Origin: Anaeromyces robustus
Lineage: Eukaryota > Neocallimastigomycota > Neocallimastigomycetes > Neocallimastigales > Neocallimastigaceae
Direction of reading: 5' to 3'
DNA: 56,503 nt
Assembly: GCA_002104895.1 (NCBI GenBank)
Contig: MCFG01000421.1
Span: 1-56,503 of the forward strand
Under the pieces are notes generated by a model, which was not told the DNA's origin, made no database searches, and saw only the letters and a list, made by a program, of their open reading frames with translations. Position 1 is the first letter of the stretch; the number at the start of each line of letters is the position of its first letter. Shown here in pieces: positions 30,370 to 43,652 of the stretch. The translations under genes were made by a program, and so were the position numbers.

Positions 30370-30390
30370 ATAGATAATAAATAAATAAAT
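30178..30390. repeat. AAAT tetranucleotide array with AATT and AATC variants
   Basis: Long AAAT array with a middle block of repeated AAATAATT units (about 30293-30340) and occasional AAATC units. Confidence 0.9.
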
Positions 30391-30707
30391 AAGTAAATAA
30401 ATAACTAATAATTAAAAAAAAACATAAACAAAACAAAAACAAAACAAAAACAAAAATAAAAGCAGAAACAAAATAAAATTAAAAAAAAAAAAGTATTTAT
30501 ATATATTTTATTTCATATTCCTAATTCATATCATAGATATTATAAAAATTATAATAAAAATATAATAATTATAATAAAATAAAATAATATTATAAGGACT
30601 TCAATATACAAAAGCTAAAAAATAAAATTTTAAATATAAAATAAATATGCATTATGTAAATTAAAAAGACAAAAATATTAAAAAAATTGGCAAAATAAAA
30701 ATTCTTA

Positions 30708-30709
30708 AT

Positions 30710-30740
<31 letters not shown>

Positions 30741-30753
30741 TTAATTAATTAAT

Positions 30754-30784
<31 letters not shown>

Positions 30785-30822
30785 TTAATTAATTTATTTA
30801 TTTATTTATTTATTTACTTATT
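30708..30822. repeat. TTTA tetranucleotide array
   Basis: TTTA units with two TTAATTAATT interruptions. Its orientation is opposite to the AAAT array 300 bp upstream, so the two could pair as a large imperfect inverted repeat. Confidence 0.9.
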
Positions 30823-31972
30823 TTATAATATTATACAATTTCTTTTCTTTTTTATTTTCTCTTTTAAATTAAAATGTTAATTAAATATATATAAAAATTA
30901 TAAATAATTGAATTTTTTCATAATACAAAACCATATATTTTTATTATAAAAATATAACGGTTTTATAGCATATATAGAGCATATAAAAAAAAAATAAAAT
31001 AATTATATATAAATATAAATATAAATATAAATATAATTTATCCATTCAGTATTTTCTTTTATATTTTACTACAATTTTATCTTTTATATTCATTAATACA
31101 AAATATATTATAACAATATATATTTAATTTTTATACTTTATACGATTATTCTATACTATCCTATTAATTATTATATTTTGTGTTAATTACATTATATTAT
31201 ATTATATTATATTATATTATTTAGTACTATAATATTTAATTTAATAATATATTATATTATATTATTAAATTATTGATAATATATGATATAATATATTAAT
31301 TAAATTTTTATATTGAAATTATTCTTATTTTCTATATCATCCAAATATATAAAAAAAAGTTTTTTTTTTTGATTTTTGATTTAATATAATAAAACAAATA
31401 GTATTGTAATATATTATAATATATATTATAATATATTATTTATTAATTATTTATAGTTCAAATTTTTTATAATTTGTTTTCACTTAAAATTTATTTTATT
31501 ATTACAAGTAATAGAAGAGATTAAAGAAGAAAATTATCATCAATAGATGAAATCTTCTTTTTCTTTATATTTATTTTATTCTGTTTTCATTATTTAATTA
31601 GAATAACAGTATATTTGTAAAATACAAAATAAGAATATATAATTAATATACTTGTTTTTAATTAAATTATCCACATAATTTTTATATAAATAAAAAAAAA
31701 AACAGTTAATTATATTAAATACAAATAATCAAAATAATAAATAATATAAAAAAAACCTTTTTAAAATTACTATGTATAATATTTATATGATATAAATTAT
31801 CATAAATTAATAAAATATTAATCATACCTTAAAAATTTATATTGAATATATAAATAAAAATATTTTTTGTTTATAGATATATAAAAAAGGTAATATATAT
31901 ATAATTTTTTAAAAATATACATACTTTTTGAAAAAAAAAAAGATAAAAAAATATATTTGTATATATATTATA

Positions 31973-32012
<40 letters not shown>

Positions 32013-32290
32013 TGGAAAATGTTATAAGTAAATTAATAATATAATAATATGAATAAAAATACCAAAATTATTTATACAAACCTTAATAATAATATATTTT
32101 AATTATTTAGTAAACAAAAAAATATTGAAACATATTTTAAAATAATTAAAAATAGTTGTATGTTTATTTACTTTTAATAAAATTACATTTATACATAAAT
32201 AATTTAACTAATATTTCATTATTATATATATAAAAATCTAGGGAATATATAATCTTTATTTTTTATAAAATCTATTATATAATAAACGAA

Positions 32291-32391
32291 AGATATATAT
32301 ATTGGTTTTTGTAAAAATAAAAACACTCAAATAATAATAAGATATATATGTTTTGGTTTTTATAAAAATAAAAACGCTTGAAATTATAATA
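32291..32391. repeat. Two-copy direct repeat of about 50 bp upstream of the kinase gene
   Basis: The core TTGGTTTTT, then TAAAAATAAAAAC, then CT occurs twice with a period of about 50 bp, about 370-470 bp before the kinase start. Each copy contains a GTTTTT...AAAAAC inverted pair. Confidence 0.7.
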
Positions 32392-32760
32392 AGATATAAT
32401 CAAAAACATAAAAAATAAATAAACTAAAATTTATTAATATATGCAGTTTGTTTATTTTTTTATCGATTTTAATCAAATAAATTATTTAATCACACAAAAG
32501 AAAATACTTTAGTGTTTCAATTATTGGGCTATAAATAGAAAATTGATTAGTTTTAAATATAAATTTTTCTGAATATTAAATACAAAAAAAATTAATACAT
32601 TTATTTAATAGTTAAAAGGTTCAAATATTTTATATTTTTTTTTATTTTAATTGTATTTTTTATAATAAAGGAAGTAAATAAATCAATTTTTAATAACAGT
32701 AATATTGATAATAAAGATAAAAAAAAAAGAAATTATAATAAATCATAAACTTTAAAAAAA

Positions 32761-34152
32761 ATGTCTATACAACAATTTGGTAAAAAATTTCCAATATTAT
32801 TAAAAACCCCGAATCCAAAGGGAGCAGTAGAACTTATTGAAGTTATTGGTAAGGGTAATTACGGTAATGTTTATAAGGTAAATCTCAAACCAAAAATAAT
32901 GAAATTAATAATAATTATAATCTAAAAATGTTTAAAATTTCATAAAAAATATTGTTAACATTTTTTAATCATATTATATAATTTTAGGGAAGATTAACAG
33001 CAACAAATGAAATGACAGCCGTAAAGGTTGTATTGTTAAAAGAAGAAGAACTTCGTGAAACTTTATTGGAAATGGAATTTTTAAAATCTTGTAATCATAA
33101 AAATATTACAAAATTTATGGGTCTTTTCTTAAAAGGATTTGATTTATGGGTATTTTTTTTTTTTTATATTTATTTTTTTATTTTATATTTTTTATAAAGT
33201 TTATTATTCTTTATTTTTATCATTTTCATAATATATTCATATAATAAAATTTGTATTTTTCTATTATTTAAAAATAAATGAAAATATCAAATTAATAAAT
33301 TAATTAAAGATTTGTATGGAACTTTGTGGAGGTGGTGCTCTTGATTCTATTTATCGAAGTAAGTTTTTAATATTAATAATTAATTGATAATATAAAAGTA
33401 AAAATATAGATTTATATAATATATAATATTCTAATAACTAACTTAAAATTTTAAATATTTATAATTAAATATTCATAAAATAAATAAATAATTTTAATTA
33501 TAACAATAAAATATAATAAAAAAAGATTTAAGAAAGCCATTAACAGAAGATCAAATCTGTTCAATTATGTTTGAATCTATAGAGGTACAATTGAAAAAAT
33601 ACAATACTAAAAAAAAAAAATAATTTTATTAATATATATTTTTAATTATTTATATATTTTAATTATTTATATATTTTAAATATTTATATATTTTAAATTA
33701 TTTATATATTTTAAATTATTTATATTTATCTATATTATTTTATTTATATATTGCTTTACAATATATTGTATTATATATTATTATGTTTCTTTTTACTATA
33801 TAATTAAAAAGGGTCTTGATTATATTCATAAAAATGCTATCATTCATCGTGATATTAAAGCAGGTAACCTTTTCCTTACAGACAGAGGTGAAATTAAATT
33901 GGGTAAGTAATACAAAAAAAACATAGCTACAAATATAAGGATGAAAATTAAAATATTAAAATATATACATATATTAAATAATTAATATAAAAATATATAT
34001 ATTGTAATAAATAACAGGTGATTTTGGTGTATCAGCAAAACTCCAACATGCTTATGGTCGTGCAAGAACATTTATTGGAACACCGTAAGTAAATTTAATA
34101 TTTAAGCAAAATATATTTATTTATTTTTTTATTTATTTATTTATTTATTTAC

Positions 34153-34187
<35 letters not shown>

Positions 34188-37100
34188 TTAATTTATTTAT
34201 TTATTTATTTATTTATTAATTTATTTATTTATTTATTTATTTATTAATTTATTTATTTATTTATTTATTTATTAATTTATTTATTAATTTATTTATTTAT
34301 TTATTTATTTATTTAAAATTATTATATATTAAGATACTGGATGGCTCCTGAAGTTATTATGTGTGATCCAGAATCACCATCTTCTGTTAATGCTTCATAC
34401 AATTCAAAAGCAGATATTTGGTCAATTGGTATTACAGCAATTGAAATTGCTGATAAAAATCCTCCATTATCAGATATTCACCCAATGAGAGCTTTAACAC
34501 TTATTCCTACATCTGAATTAGGTTTAGCAAAGCCTAAAAATTGGAGTAAATTATTTGTTGAATTTATTGCTATTTGTTTAACAAAAGATCCAAATAGAAG
34601 ACCATCCGCAGAAGATTTACTTAATCATCCATTCTTACAAAGAGCTAAAACATTAAGAAGGGACGCTATTCTTACAGATATGATTCAAAAAGCTAAAATG
34701 GGTAAAGAAAAATCTAAATTGGGTATTCCGGTTGATGATGATGAAGAATTTGCTAGCTTCGATCAAATAGTACCTGAAGAAGCTAAGAATACACTTCCAC
34801 CATCACAATTAAATAAACAAAACTCTGAGCCACATGTTCAAGTAAGTCAAATTAAAAAATTAAAAATTCATTTTCTAATTTTATTTACATTTATATTTAT
34901 ATCTATAATAAAATAATTTAATAAATATTCTTTTTATTAATTATAATATATATTTTTTTTTGTTTGTTTGTTTTTTTTTTTTTTTTTTGATTGTTTTTTA
35001 TGTAAAAATAGCAACAAAGAATTGTATCACAATCTGTATTGGCTGTTATTGAACAAAGTGTCAATGATGGTGGATTCAAAGAAGATGGTAATCCTCAAAA
35101 TCGTTTGGTTAATCCAGTTGTTATTGGTCCATGCTTTAAAATCGAAATTCTTACTTCTGATTCCTTTTCACATTACTTATTATTTGGTACCGAAAAGGCA
35201 TTGTATTATATTGATACAAGTTTACCAAAAGAACAACAAATTCCAGTAGAATTAATTATTAATACTAGATTTAAGCAAATTAAAATTTTAGAAGATTATG
35301 GTGTTATGATGGCTTTAAGTGGTAAAAATAATCATATTAGACAATATAATCTTTCAAGTATTAAAAAATTAATTAAGCATTCTACTGGTATGTCAGCTCA
35401 AATGATTATGAATGCTGGACGTAATAAGGATGAAGATGATGTTTATAATTTGAAGAAAGACGATAAGATGGATGATGAAAGAACTATTTTAAGTAGCTGG
35501 GTTAATGATTATACAAAGATACTTGCTACTAAGGATGCTTTATCATTTGCTATTGAAAGAACTGAAACTTCTGTTCACATGTCAGTTCTTTTCCGTCAAG
35601 ATATTATTCTTTTCGAATGGGCTAAAGATCCATACTTAAGATTCATGAAGGTTAAAGCATTCTGGTTACCAGAAACACCAAAGGTTATGAGTGTTTTACA
35701 TGATGGTATTGTAGTTAGTGAAATTTACTTAGGTTACACTAATGAAGCTAATATTGTTTCTGTTAATGATTCTCATGTAACTGAAGTTCCAATTAACCCT
35801 GACTTTATTCGTGCTCAACCATCTAATCCAGGTAACAGTGAAAGACCAAGATGGCAACAATTTGTTCAAGTTCCATTCTCTGCTGAACAAAAGAAATACC
35901 TTCAAGGTACTATTCGTCCAATGGGAACTATTAATAAAAAATTAATGGCTGCTGTAGGACCAACAATTAATCGTCAAAAGAAACCAGATGTTGATAATCG
36001 TATATTCTTAGCTACTTTTGGAGCTGTATCTAGAGTAGTAGATGTAATGGGTAGACCAATTTCTACATTACAACATGGATTTGGTAATCCAAATGGTGAC
36101 TTTGGTAGTGGTTACGGTATCCGTTGGGTTGATGGTCCACCAAAGGAAACAATTATTGTTCAAAATAAATTCGTTTTAAGTGTTAGTTCTAATTCATTAG
36201 AAGTTGCTGTTTGGAGAACTGGTGAAGTTGTTCAAGTTTTAAGACATGTTAATAGTATTAAATTATTACAAACTACAGATAATGGAATTTATCTTTACGT
36301 TGGTAAAAAGAAGAAGGGAGGTTTTATTTATAAATTAGAAGAAACAGCTCAAGCTAAAGCTTTAACTCCACAACAACCAATTGAACAAAAACAACCTCAA
36401 ACTCAACAAAAACCAATTCCACCACCAAGTAGAAATTATTCTCAACAACCAAGACCAATTCCACCAAGACAAAATGTTCAACCACAACAAGCAAGACCAC
36501 CAAGTCAACAAAGATATTCACCAGCAAATTCACCAAATTCAGTAAATCCACCAAATGGAAACTATGGAAGACCAATGCCACCTGCACCACAAAGACAAAG
36601 ACCACCACCAAATGGTGCACCACAAAACTACCGTTCACCAAGATTGGGACCATCTCAATATAATAGTCCAAGACCAAGACCACCAAGTGATTATGGTAGT
36701 TATAACCGTCCACCACAACAAAATTATAATAGACCACCTCCACAACAAAGTCATTATGGTAATGGTGGTAATACAGGAAATAATAATCATTCACAGTTTT
36801 ATCAAACTTCACCAACAGGAAATTTAAATCCAAGAAATTCAAGAGATTCTTATGATCGTCGTGATTCTTATGATCGTCGTGATTCTTATGATCGTCGTGA
36901 TTCTTATGATCGTCATGATTCTTATGATCGTCATGATTCTTATGATCGTCATGATTATTATGATCGTCGTGATTCTTATGATAGAAATAGAAGTAGAGAA
37001 GGAGATAGAAGTAGAGATCAACAATACTATCAACAAAAACATTTACAAGCAAATTCACCACCACCACGTCAAGGTAGTCATTATAATTCATCACCTAATA

Positions 37101-37222
37101 GACCGAATAGACCACCACAACAACAACGTCAACCTCCACCACATCAACAACGTCAACCTCCACCTCAACGCCAACAACATCAACAAATGCAACAACAATT
37201 TCAACAAATGAATATGCGTTAA
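32761..37222 (+). CDS. GCK/STE20-type protein kinase with C-terminal CNH (citron homology) domain, 8 exons
   Basis: Exons: 32761-32877, 32988-33149, 33310-33358, 33526-33584, 33812-33902, 34018-34084, 34334-34841, 35012-37222; 1087 residues, in frame. The kinase domain has its Gly loop at 30-39 (GKGNYGNVYK), Lys52 (TAVKVV), a candidate helix-C Glu (E63 or E67), HRDIKAGN at 141-148, DFG at 161-163 and GTPYWMAPEV around 180-189, the last being a STE20 signature. A CNH domain spans about 381-795 (VIGPCFKIEIL; LLFGTEKALYYID; SNSLEVAVWRTGEV). Kinase plus CNH is the architecture of MAP4K-type GCKs. The tail (about 800-1087) is Pro/Gln-rich with PxxP motifs and eight RDSYDR-like hexapeptides. Catalytic residues are complete. 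Upstream activator and targets cannot be inferred. Confidence 0.9.
34118..34315. repeat. TTTA array filling intron 6 of the kinase gene
   Basis: Almost all of the 249-bp intron 34085-34333 is TTTA repeats, with recurrent TTAA variants at intervals of about 28-32 bp. The splice ends (GTAAGT and TTAAG) lie just outside the array. Confidence 0.9.
36843..36991 (+). repeat. 18-bp coding tandem repeat (RDSYDR hexapeptide)
   Basis: About eight units of an 18-bp repeat (GATTCTTATGATCGTCGT and variants) encode RDSYDR, RHDSYD-like and RHDYYD-like hexamers in the kinase tail, followed by an SRE/SRD-rich segment. Confidence 0.9.
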
Positions 37223-37366
37223 AAAAAAAAATGAAAATTTTTTATTTATATTCTATTATATATAAAATTCGTTCCTTTTTTTTTTTATTTTTTTATCTTA
37301 TTATTGTTAAAATAAAAAAATCTATTTGTTATTTTTCTTTTCAATTCTATTTCTTTTCTTTTCTTT

Positions 37367-37424
<58 letters not shown>

Positions 37425-37509
37425 TACTTCAATTTCTATTTATATAAAAAATTATTTGAGAGTAAAAAAATATTTTCAAAAAAATTATAATAACAATAAT
37501 AATAATAAT

Positions 37510-37541
<32 letters not shown>

Positions 37542-40500
37542 TAAATTATATAAAAAGTATTAAATAAATGATTAAAAAATAAAAAATAAAAAATAAAAAA
37601 AAAAATAAATTAATAATAAATAATGAAATATATATAATAAAAATTAGTATTATATATATGAATGAATGAATTTATAATCTAAAAAAAAAAAAAAAAAGTG
37701 TAGTAAATAAATAAATAAATAATAATCAATAATAAATAATAATAATTGCATATAATTGTAATTGTTTTAATAATTTATAATACATATAAACATATAATAT
37801 AATATTAGAAAAAAAAATAATTATAATAATAATAATAATAATCTACATATATATAATAAAAAAAAAAAAAAAAAAAAATAAAAATAAAAATAAAAATAAA
37901 AATAAAAAAAATAAATAAATAAATAAATAAATAAATAAAGCAATTATTTAATTAAAAAAAATATCTTTTTTTTTTTGTTTTGTTTTTTTAACTTTCATAT
38001 CTTTATCTAACTACTCTAATACCAATAATAACAATTTAAATATTAATATTAGTAATAGTTTAAATGGTAGTTTTAATAGTTTTTATAAGTAATTCTTCAT
38101 TTGGGGTAAATGTTTAATCCAATTGGTTAGAATAATATTTCTTTCTTAATGGAAAGAGTTAAAATCATTATGACAAAAAAATCCAAATTAAATCTAGTTA
38201 TCTTTTTATTTAAACATTCTCCTTTTAATACGTACAACCGTACTTATATTAAATAAATTCATGTCTACTGTTAATAATGATCAAATTTGATCATTATTCA
38301 AAAAGTTTCCTAAACTAACTAAAACTAAAGGTAACATAGTAGGACAAGATAGTAGGTCAAATACTTTTTAATAATACCAATAACTTTTTTATATAATTTA
38401 ATATAATATTGGAATAATTATATACAGACACATACCTTACGAAATAATCTACTTAATTCTATTTTTTAAATAATATTTTTACTTTTTATTATATATATAT
38501 ATTTTTTTATGATTGCTTAATATATATTTATATATATTTTGTTTTCTTTCATTTATATAAAACTGTAAATATTTTAATTAATATATATACTTATTCTAAA
38601 AAAAAAGAGTAACAATTACATATATAAATAATATTGTTCATTTAATCAGTAAATTATGTTTGTTATGTTTTATTTCAAAAGTTTTTCTTTTTTTTTTTTT
38701 TTTTTATTTTTTTTTTATTTTATTTTATTGTTTTATTAAATATATATATATAAAAGAGGTATACAATTAATATATTTAATATAATATTTAAAATAATTCA
38801 TTATACATTTTTTTTTTAATTATTCATATTTAAATCGATTGTATACTAAATACTATATGATTTAAATTAAGTTTTCAAAATATTATTTAAATAAAATAAA
38901 AGAAAAGAAAAGAAAAGAATAATAGGGTAAAAAAAAAATAATATTAATCTAATATTTCAAAAATTTTTAAAAAATAAAAAATTATAAAAATAAAAAATAT
39001 ATTCTTATAATATAAATTACAATGTTAATTTTTGGATATATAATGTAATATTATTAAATATGGGTTTTTATCATGTCAATATTTATGATATGTATAAAAA
39101 AAACATTAATAATAATAAATAATAATAAATAATATAATTATAATATATTTAAAATTGATCTATTTAATAGAATTAAACAAAAATTAATAAAGGTTCATAA
39201 TTATATAATCTATAAATAAAATATATATATATTTTCAAAAAAATTAAAAAAATAAATAAGTATAAAAAAGTAAACTATTATATATAAATAGTAAAAAGAA
39301 TATAAATATTATATGGGTATTTTATAAATATATGAACAAATATTAACTTTTTTTTTTCCATTTAATTCAATTTTCGTCTTCTTCCTCTTCTTCCTCTTAT
39401 AGATTGCTTATCATATACATTCTATATACTATGAAAAAAATTTATATACTATAAATTTATATATATATATTTCCTCATTTTCTCATTTTCTTTTTTTTTT
39501 TCTTTATTATATATATATATCTTATAGAAGTACATATATAAATAATAAATAAATATGTAAACTTCTAAATGTGATTTATAAAAAATTATTATAAATCTAC
39601 TAATTATATAACACAGCTTTTTTTTTTTTTTGTCTTTTTTTTTTTTTTTTTGAAATTGAATTTGCATATATAATTTAATCAATTTATAATTTTAATATTT
39701 TATAATTAAAAAAAAAAAAGAGTTTTTTTTTTTAATTTTTTATATAAATTTGTTTGCTTGTTTCATGTTATATATGTTAAATATATATATATAATTAATA
39801 ATCTTCAAATTCTTTTTTTATGTTTTCTCTCTATATTATTCATCTTTATTTCTTCTATATTTGTAGACTTATGACTTTTTATTTGGTTAAAATTATGGGT
39901 TTAAAATATATATTTATTGTTTATTTATGATATTTCGTTTCCACGTTTTAAGAAGATAAAGATTTTAAAAATTATAAAACATAAAAAATGAATTTTTTCT
40001 CTATATTTTTTACGTTAATAATTATAATAATAATTATATAAGTATATTATATTATATGATATATAATATATATTATTATATGATATCATTACTATATTAT
40101 ACAATATAATATATTATAATATATATTTATAATATCGTATAATATAGTATCGTATAGTTTAATTAATAAAAAATATTATAATATAAGATATATTTATTAT
40201 TATTAATATTAATGATTGTTGATATATATTGGTATTATCATTGTAATATTTCATACTTTTTTCTTTATATTTATATATATATACATAAAAAAAAAAAGAA
40301 AAAAGTATATAATATTTCAATGGATTTGTTTTTTTTTATATATATTCATGATGTTTATTAATATTTGAATGTGTGAATGTGTAATTTAAGTTATATTTTT
40401 TATTTTTTTTTTTTTTAAAAAAAAAGAAAAAAAAAATATATTAATATTAATATATTTTTTTTTATATTATTTTTTATATTGAATGTATTCTTAATTTTTT

Positions 40501-40560
40501 TTTTTTACTTTATTTTTGTTTATTTTTTACTTGCTATTTCTTTTTCTTCATGTTTTTCCT
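37223..40560. other. Convergent intergenic region, with a decayed repeat copy
   Basis: Downstream of the kinase there are ATT and TAAA runs (37377-37421, 37860-37940). A short Asn/Ser-rich open stretch at about 37974-38092 may be a fragment of coding origin. It is followed by the decayed element copy at 38143-38410 (listed separately). The rest is A/T-rich without coding signal. Confidence 0.7.
38143..38410 (+). mobile_element. Decayed relative of the 51657-52132 retroinsert
   Basis: This aligns in the same order with 51655-51945. Shared landmarks are CTTAATGGAAAGAGTTAA versus CTTGGTGGAAGAGTTAA, TACGTACAACCGTACTT versus TACGTACATCCGCACTT, GTCTACTGTTA versus GCCTACTGTTA, and GTAGGACAAGATAGTAGGTC versus GTAGGACAAGACAGTAGGTC. 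Most differences are G or C in the other copy and A or T here. G+C is about 22% (38161-38340) against 42% there. No poly-A tract or flanking duplication is visible, and the corresponding reading frame is broken. Confidence 0.75.
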
Positions 40561-40872
40561 TTATTTTTCTTCTTCAATAGTATCTAGCAAAGATCTTTGA
40601 CTAGCAAAAACATTTGTATGACTTGAATAACATGAAGATGATACTGATTGAGATCCTAAACTATTATTCGAAGAAGATATTCCTTCACTAGAAGTTCCTA
40701 TATTAGTTTGTGAACTATAATTTCGAAGATTTAATAAAGAATTGAAATTATTACTACGGCATTCGTTACATAAAGAATTAGAAGATGTCGAAAAACTTCC
40801 TCTTAATAAATAATTGTTGGATGGCCAATGCTCAGTAATAATTAAATTTTTAAAAGTAGATTCGTTAAACAT
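40561..40872 (-). CDS. Small Ser/Asn-rich hypothetical protein
   Basis: A single open frame of 103 residues on the minus strand, with an ATG in an A-rich context and a TAA stop. Composition (Ser-rich with SSSNN, SSEG and SQRSL motifs, two Cys in CNECRS, ending LDTIEEEK) and a G+C content above the surroundings suggest real coding sequence. No domain, signal peptide or membrane segment is evident. It may be the last exon of a longer gene, but I found no convincing upstream exon before about 40950. Function unknown. Confidence 0.5.
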   Translation of the reverse strand: MFNESTFKNLIITEHWPSNNYLLRGSFSTSSNSLCNECRSNNFNSLLNLRNYSSQTNIGTSSEGISSSNNSLGSQSVSSSCYSSHTNVFASQRSLLDTIEEEK

Positions 40873-43652
40873 TTTTTATTTCTTTTTTTTTTTATACTTT
40901 ATAAATTTCTTCTGTTTTAGATTCTTTGAATTTTTTTAAGTGTATAAATATTCTTATAATCTTCTTTATTATAATAATAATATATTATATTATAAATTTT
41001 AGTTTATATTATTATTAAAAATTTATATACTATATGATATAATATTCAATTTAAATCTATAATTTTGTTCAATTTTATTATAAATTTCAATAATATATTT
41101 ATAACTCTTTCATTTAATTTTTATTATATTATTATTATATTATTATTATGATTATTACTATTATATTATTATTTTTATTATTATTATTATTATCTTTATT
41201 TTTAATCTTTATTATTATTGAAAAAATGTTAAAAGATTAAATAAAAATATCTAACAAAAAAATAAGATAAAAATTAAAAAAGATTTAACTTTTTTAAATA
41301 TCTATTTTGATTATTAAGTATAAATAAAATAATTATAATTTAATATTTTGAATTTTATATAATATTTCAGTTCTTTGAAAGTTATTTATAAATATAAAAA
41401 TTTTTTTTATTTTATTTATTTGATTGTATTTTTTTTTAATTTTTTTTCAATTAAATAATTTTATTAACAAATTTATAAATTTGTTTAATAATAGTTTTAA
41501 AATTCAATGTTTTCCAATTTAAAAGTTTATTATGAAAGATTTGTTAAATGCATTAAAAAATTTAAATAGTATAAATTTTATTTATAATTAATGTTTTATC
41601 CAAAACTTTTAAAAGGTAAATAAATACAATGTTTATTTTTTTTATTTTTTTTTTTGATTATATTACATATAATTACATATATTACATATTTATATTTTAT
41701 AAATATTTAAAAATATATATATAAAAAAAAATGATAACATAGCATTCTAATTATAAATAATATACATACATATTTTTTATAAAAAGATAATTACTTTCTA
41801 TAATCGTTAATTTATTATTAATAATATACGTTTTTATTTTTATTTATTTTTTTTATTTTTATTTTTTTTTTTTTCGTTATTCAATTTTTTTTTTTTTTTT
41901 TGAGAATATTTTGAGTGACTTTTATATTTTTGACAAATATAATTATAAATTAAGTATTATATCATTTTAATATAAATAATCTTGAAATTTAATTATATAA
42001 AATTATTATAAATTAAATATTTACTTAAAAATTTATAACAAAATTATAATTATGACTGACTTTAGGATATAGTAATAGAATTGTAATAATTATTTATATA
42101 TTATAATTATATAATTATATTTTTTTAAAATATATATAGAAGGAATATTAATGGAACAATTAATGATTTTAATTAAACTTTATATTTATCCAAATTAATG
42201 AATATTAAAAATATCTTTTTTAAAAAAAAAATAAAATAAAATAAAATAAAATCTATTTAATTAAAATATATATATATCATTATTTGTTATTAAAATATAT
42301 ATTTTTTTTAACAATAGAATCAAAAAAACACTTTTAATACGATTTAAACTTTTTTTTTTAATAAATTTTAATATTAAAGTTTATATATTCTTTTTATAAA
42401 TAAATTTTAATATTAAAATTTATATATATATTTTTTATAAATAAATATTAAGTAATAAAATCATAGTTCTAAAAAAATTATAAATCATAGTTCTATAAAA
42501 ATTACTTATCTTATATTTTTTACACCATCAAATGTATTATTATATATGTATTTTTTTTTCTAAAAGTCATATGAAACTTTATTAATTATTCTTTTTTCTT
42601 CCTTTAAGTTTTTTGAAACTTTTAGAAGTAATTAAAAAAAATAAAATAAAAAAAAAATTTCTAAACAATTTCAATGATAAACATAATTACTTTTTAAAAA
42701 GAAGTGATAATGTTAATCATTGAAGTTGATTTTAAATTATTACTAAAATATATAAAATATATGTTATAAATATATTCTATTTTAATATATATTTTAATAT
42801 AATATATTACATCCTAATTTTAATATGTTCTAAGTATATATTAAACAAAAAGAAATGCTTTTACATTTTTACGTAAAAGTATCCGTAAATGAAAAGAAAA
42901 TTTATTAATTAATTAATTAGTCACTTAACTTTTAAAAAAAAAAAATATGGATACTAATTATTATAATAATAATTAATTAGATTTTCTGTACAGTATATAA
43001 TTTATATTGAATTAATATTATAATTTTAATTTATTCATTTATTTTATTTGTTTATTTATTTAATAAATATCTTCTATACAGTACATTAACTTTATAATTT
43101 AATATATTTTATTTTAGTAAAAGAAAAATATTTTATAATTATATTCTACAAATAAAAAGAGGAGATAAGTTAAATTTCATTTAATATATTATTTTTTTTA
43201 TAACTATATATCACTGTCTATGAAAGGGAAACAGACCGAAATATTATATAATTATATATATATAGTCATTTATTATCTTGAAATGGCTTAATTATATGGT
43301 TCTTTCTATTATAAGAATTAAAAATATATCAATAATTATTAGTTGATTTATGTTAAATAAAAATTGTTTACATTTTTTAATTAATACACAAACTTTTAAT
43401 TACCCAGTAACTAAATTTAATTATATTTCCAAAATAAAAGTATTCATCTATATTATTATTGATTAAAATAATTAATTATAAAAAAAAAAAAAAAATTTTA
43501 AAAAAATTTCATTTTATTATTTTATAATAAAAATCAATAATAAAAATCAATAATAAAATAATCGAAAAAATCGAAATAATCGAAAAAAAGGCTTTTACTC
43601 CAATACCATATAAATATTATTATAAATTTATTCCTTTTTAAATATCACTAAA

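Larger units (their letters stand above)
27805..32760. other. Divergent intergenic region of about 5 kb with several repeats
   Basis: This separates the starts of the kexin gene (minus) and the kinase gene (plus). No coding signal was found. It includes a TTAG/TTAA-rich stretch (29335-29580), AAAT and TTTA arrays (30178-30390, 30708-30822), TTATA and ATATT runs near 31190-31280, an ATT array (31977-32010) and a two-copy direct repeat at 32291-32391. The promoters of both genes must lie at its ends. Confidence 0.75.

Noticed and set aside
36354-37211. Several frames opposite or out of phase with the kinase tail (His/Asp/Tyr-rich or Ile/Val-rich)
   Set aside because: They are shadows of the repetitive CCA/CAA and GATCGT codons of the kinase gene.
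39368-39414. Pyrimidine tract (minus strand GAGGAAGAAGAGGAAGAAGA) that reads as an acidic or basic protein end
   Set aside because: Open for only about 18 codons in either frame, with no upstream exon that could be joined convincingly.
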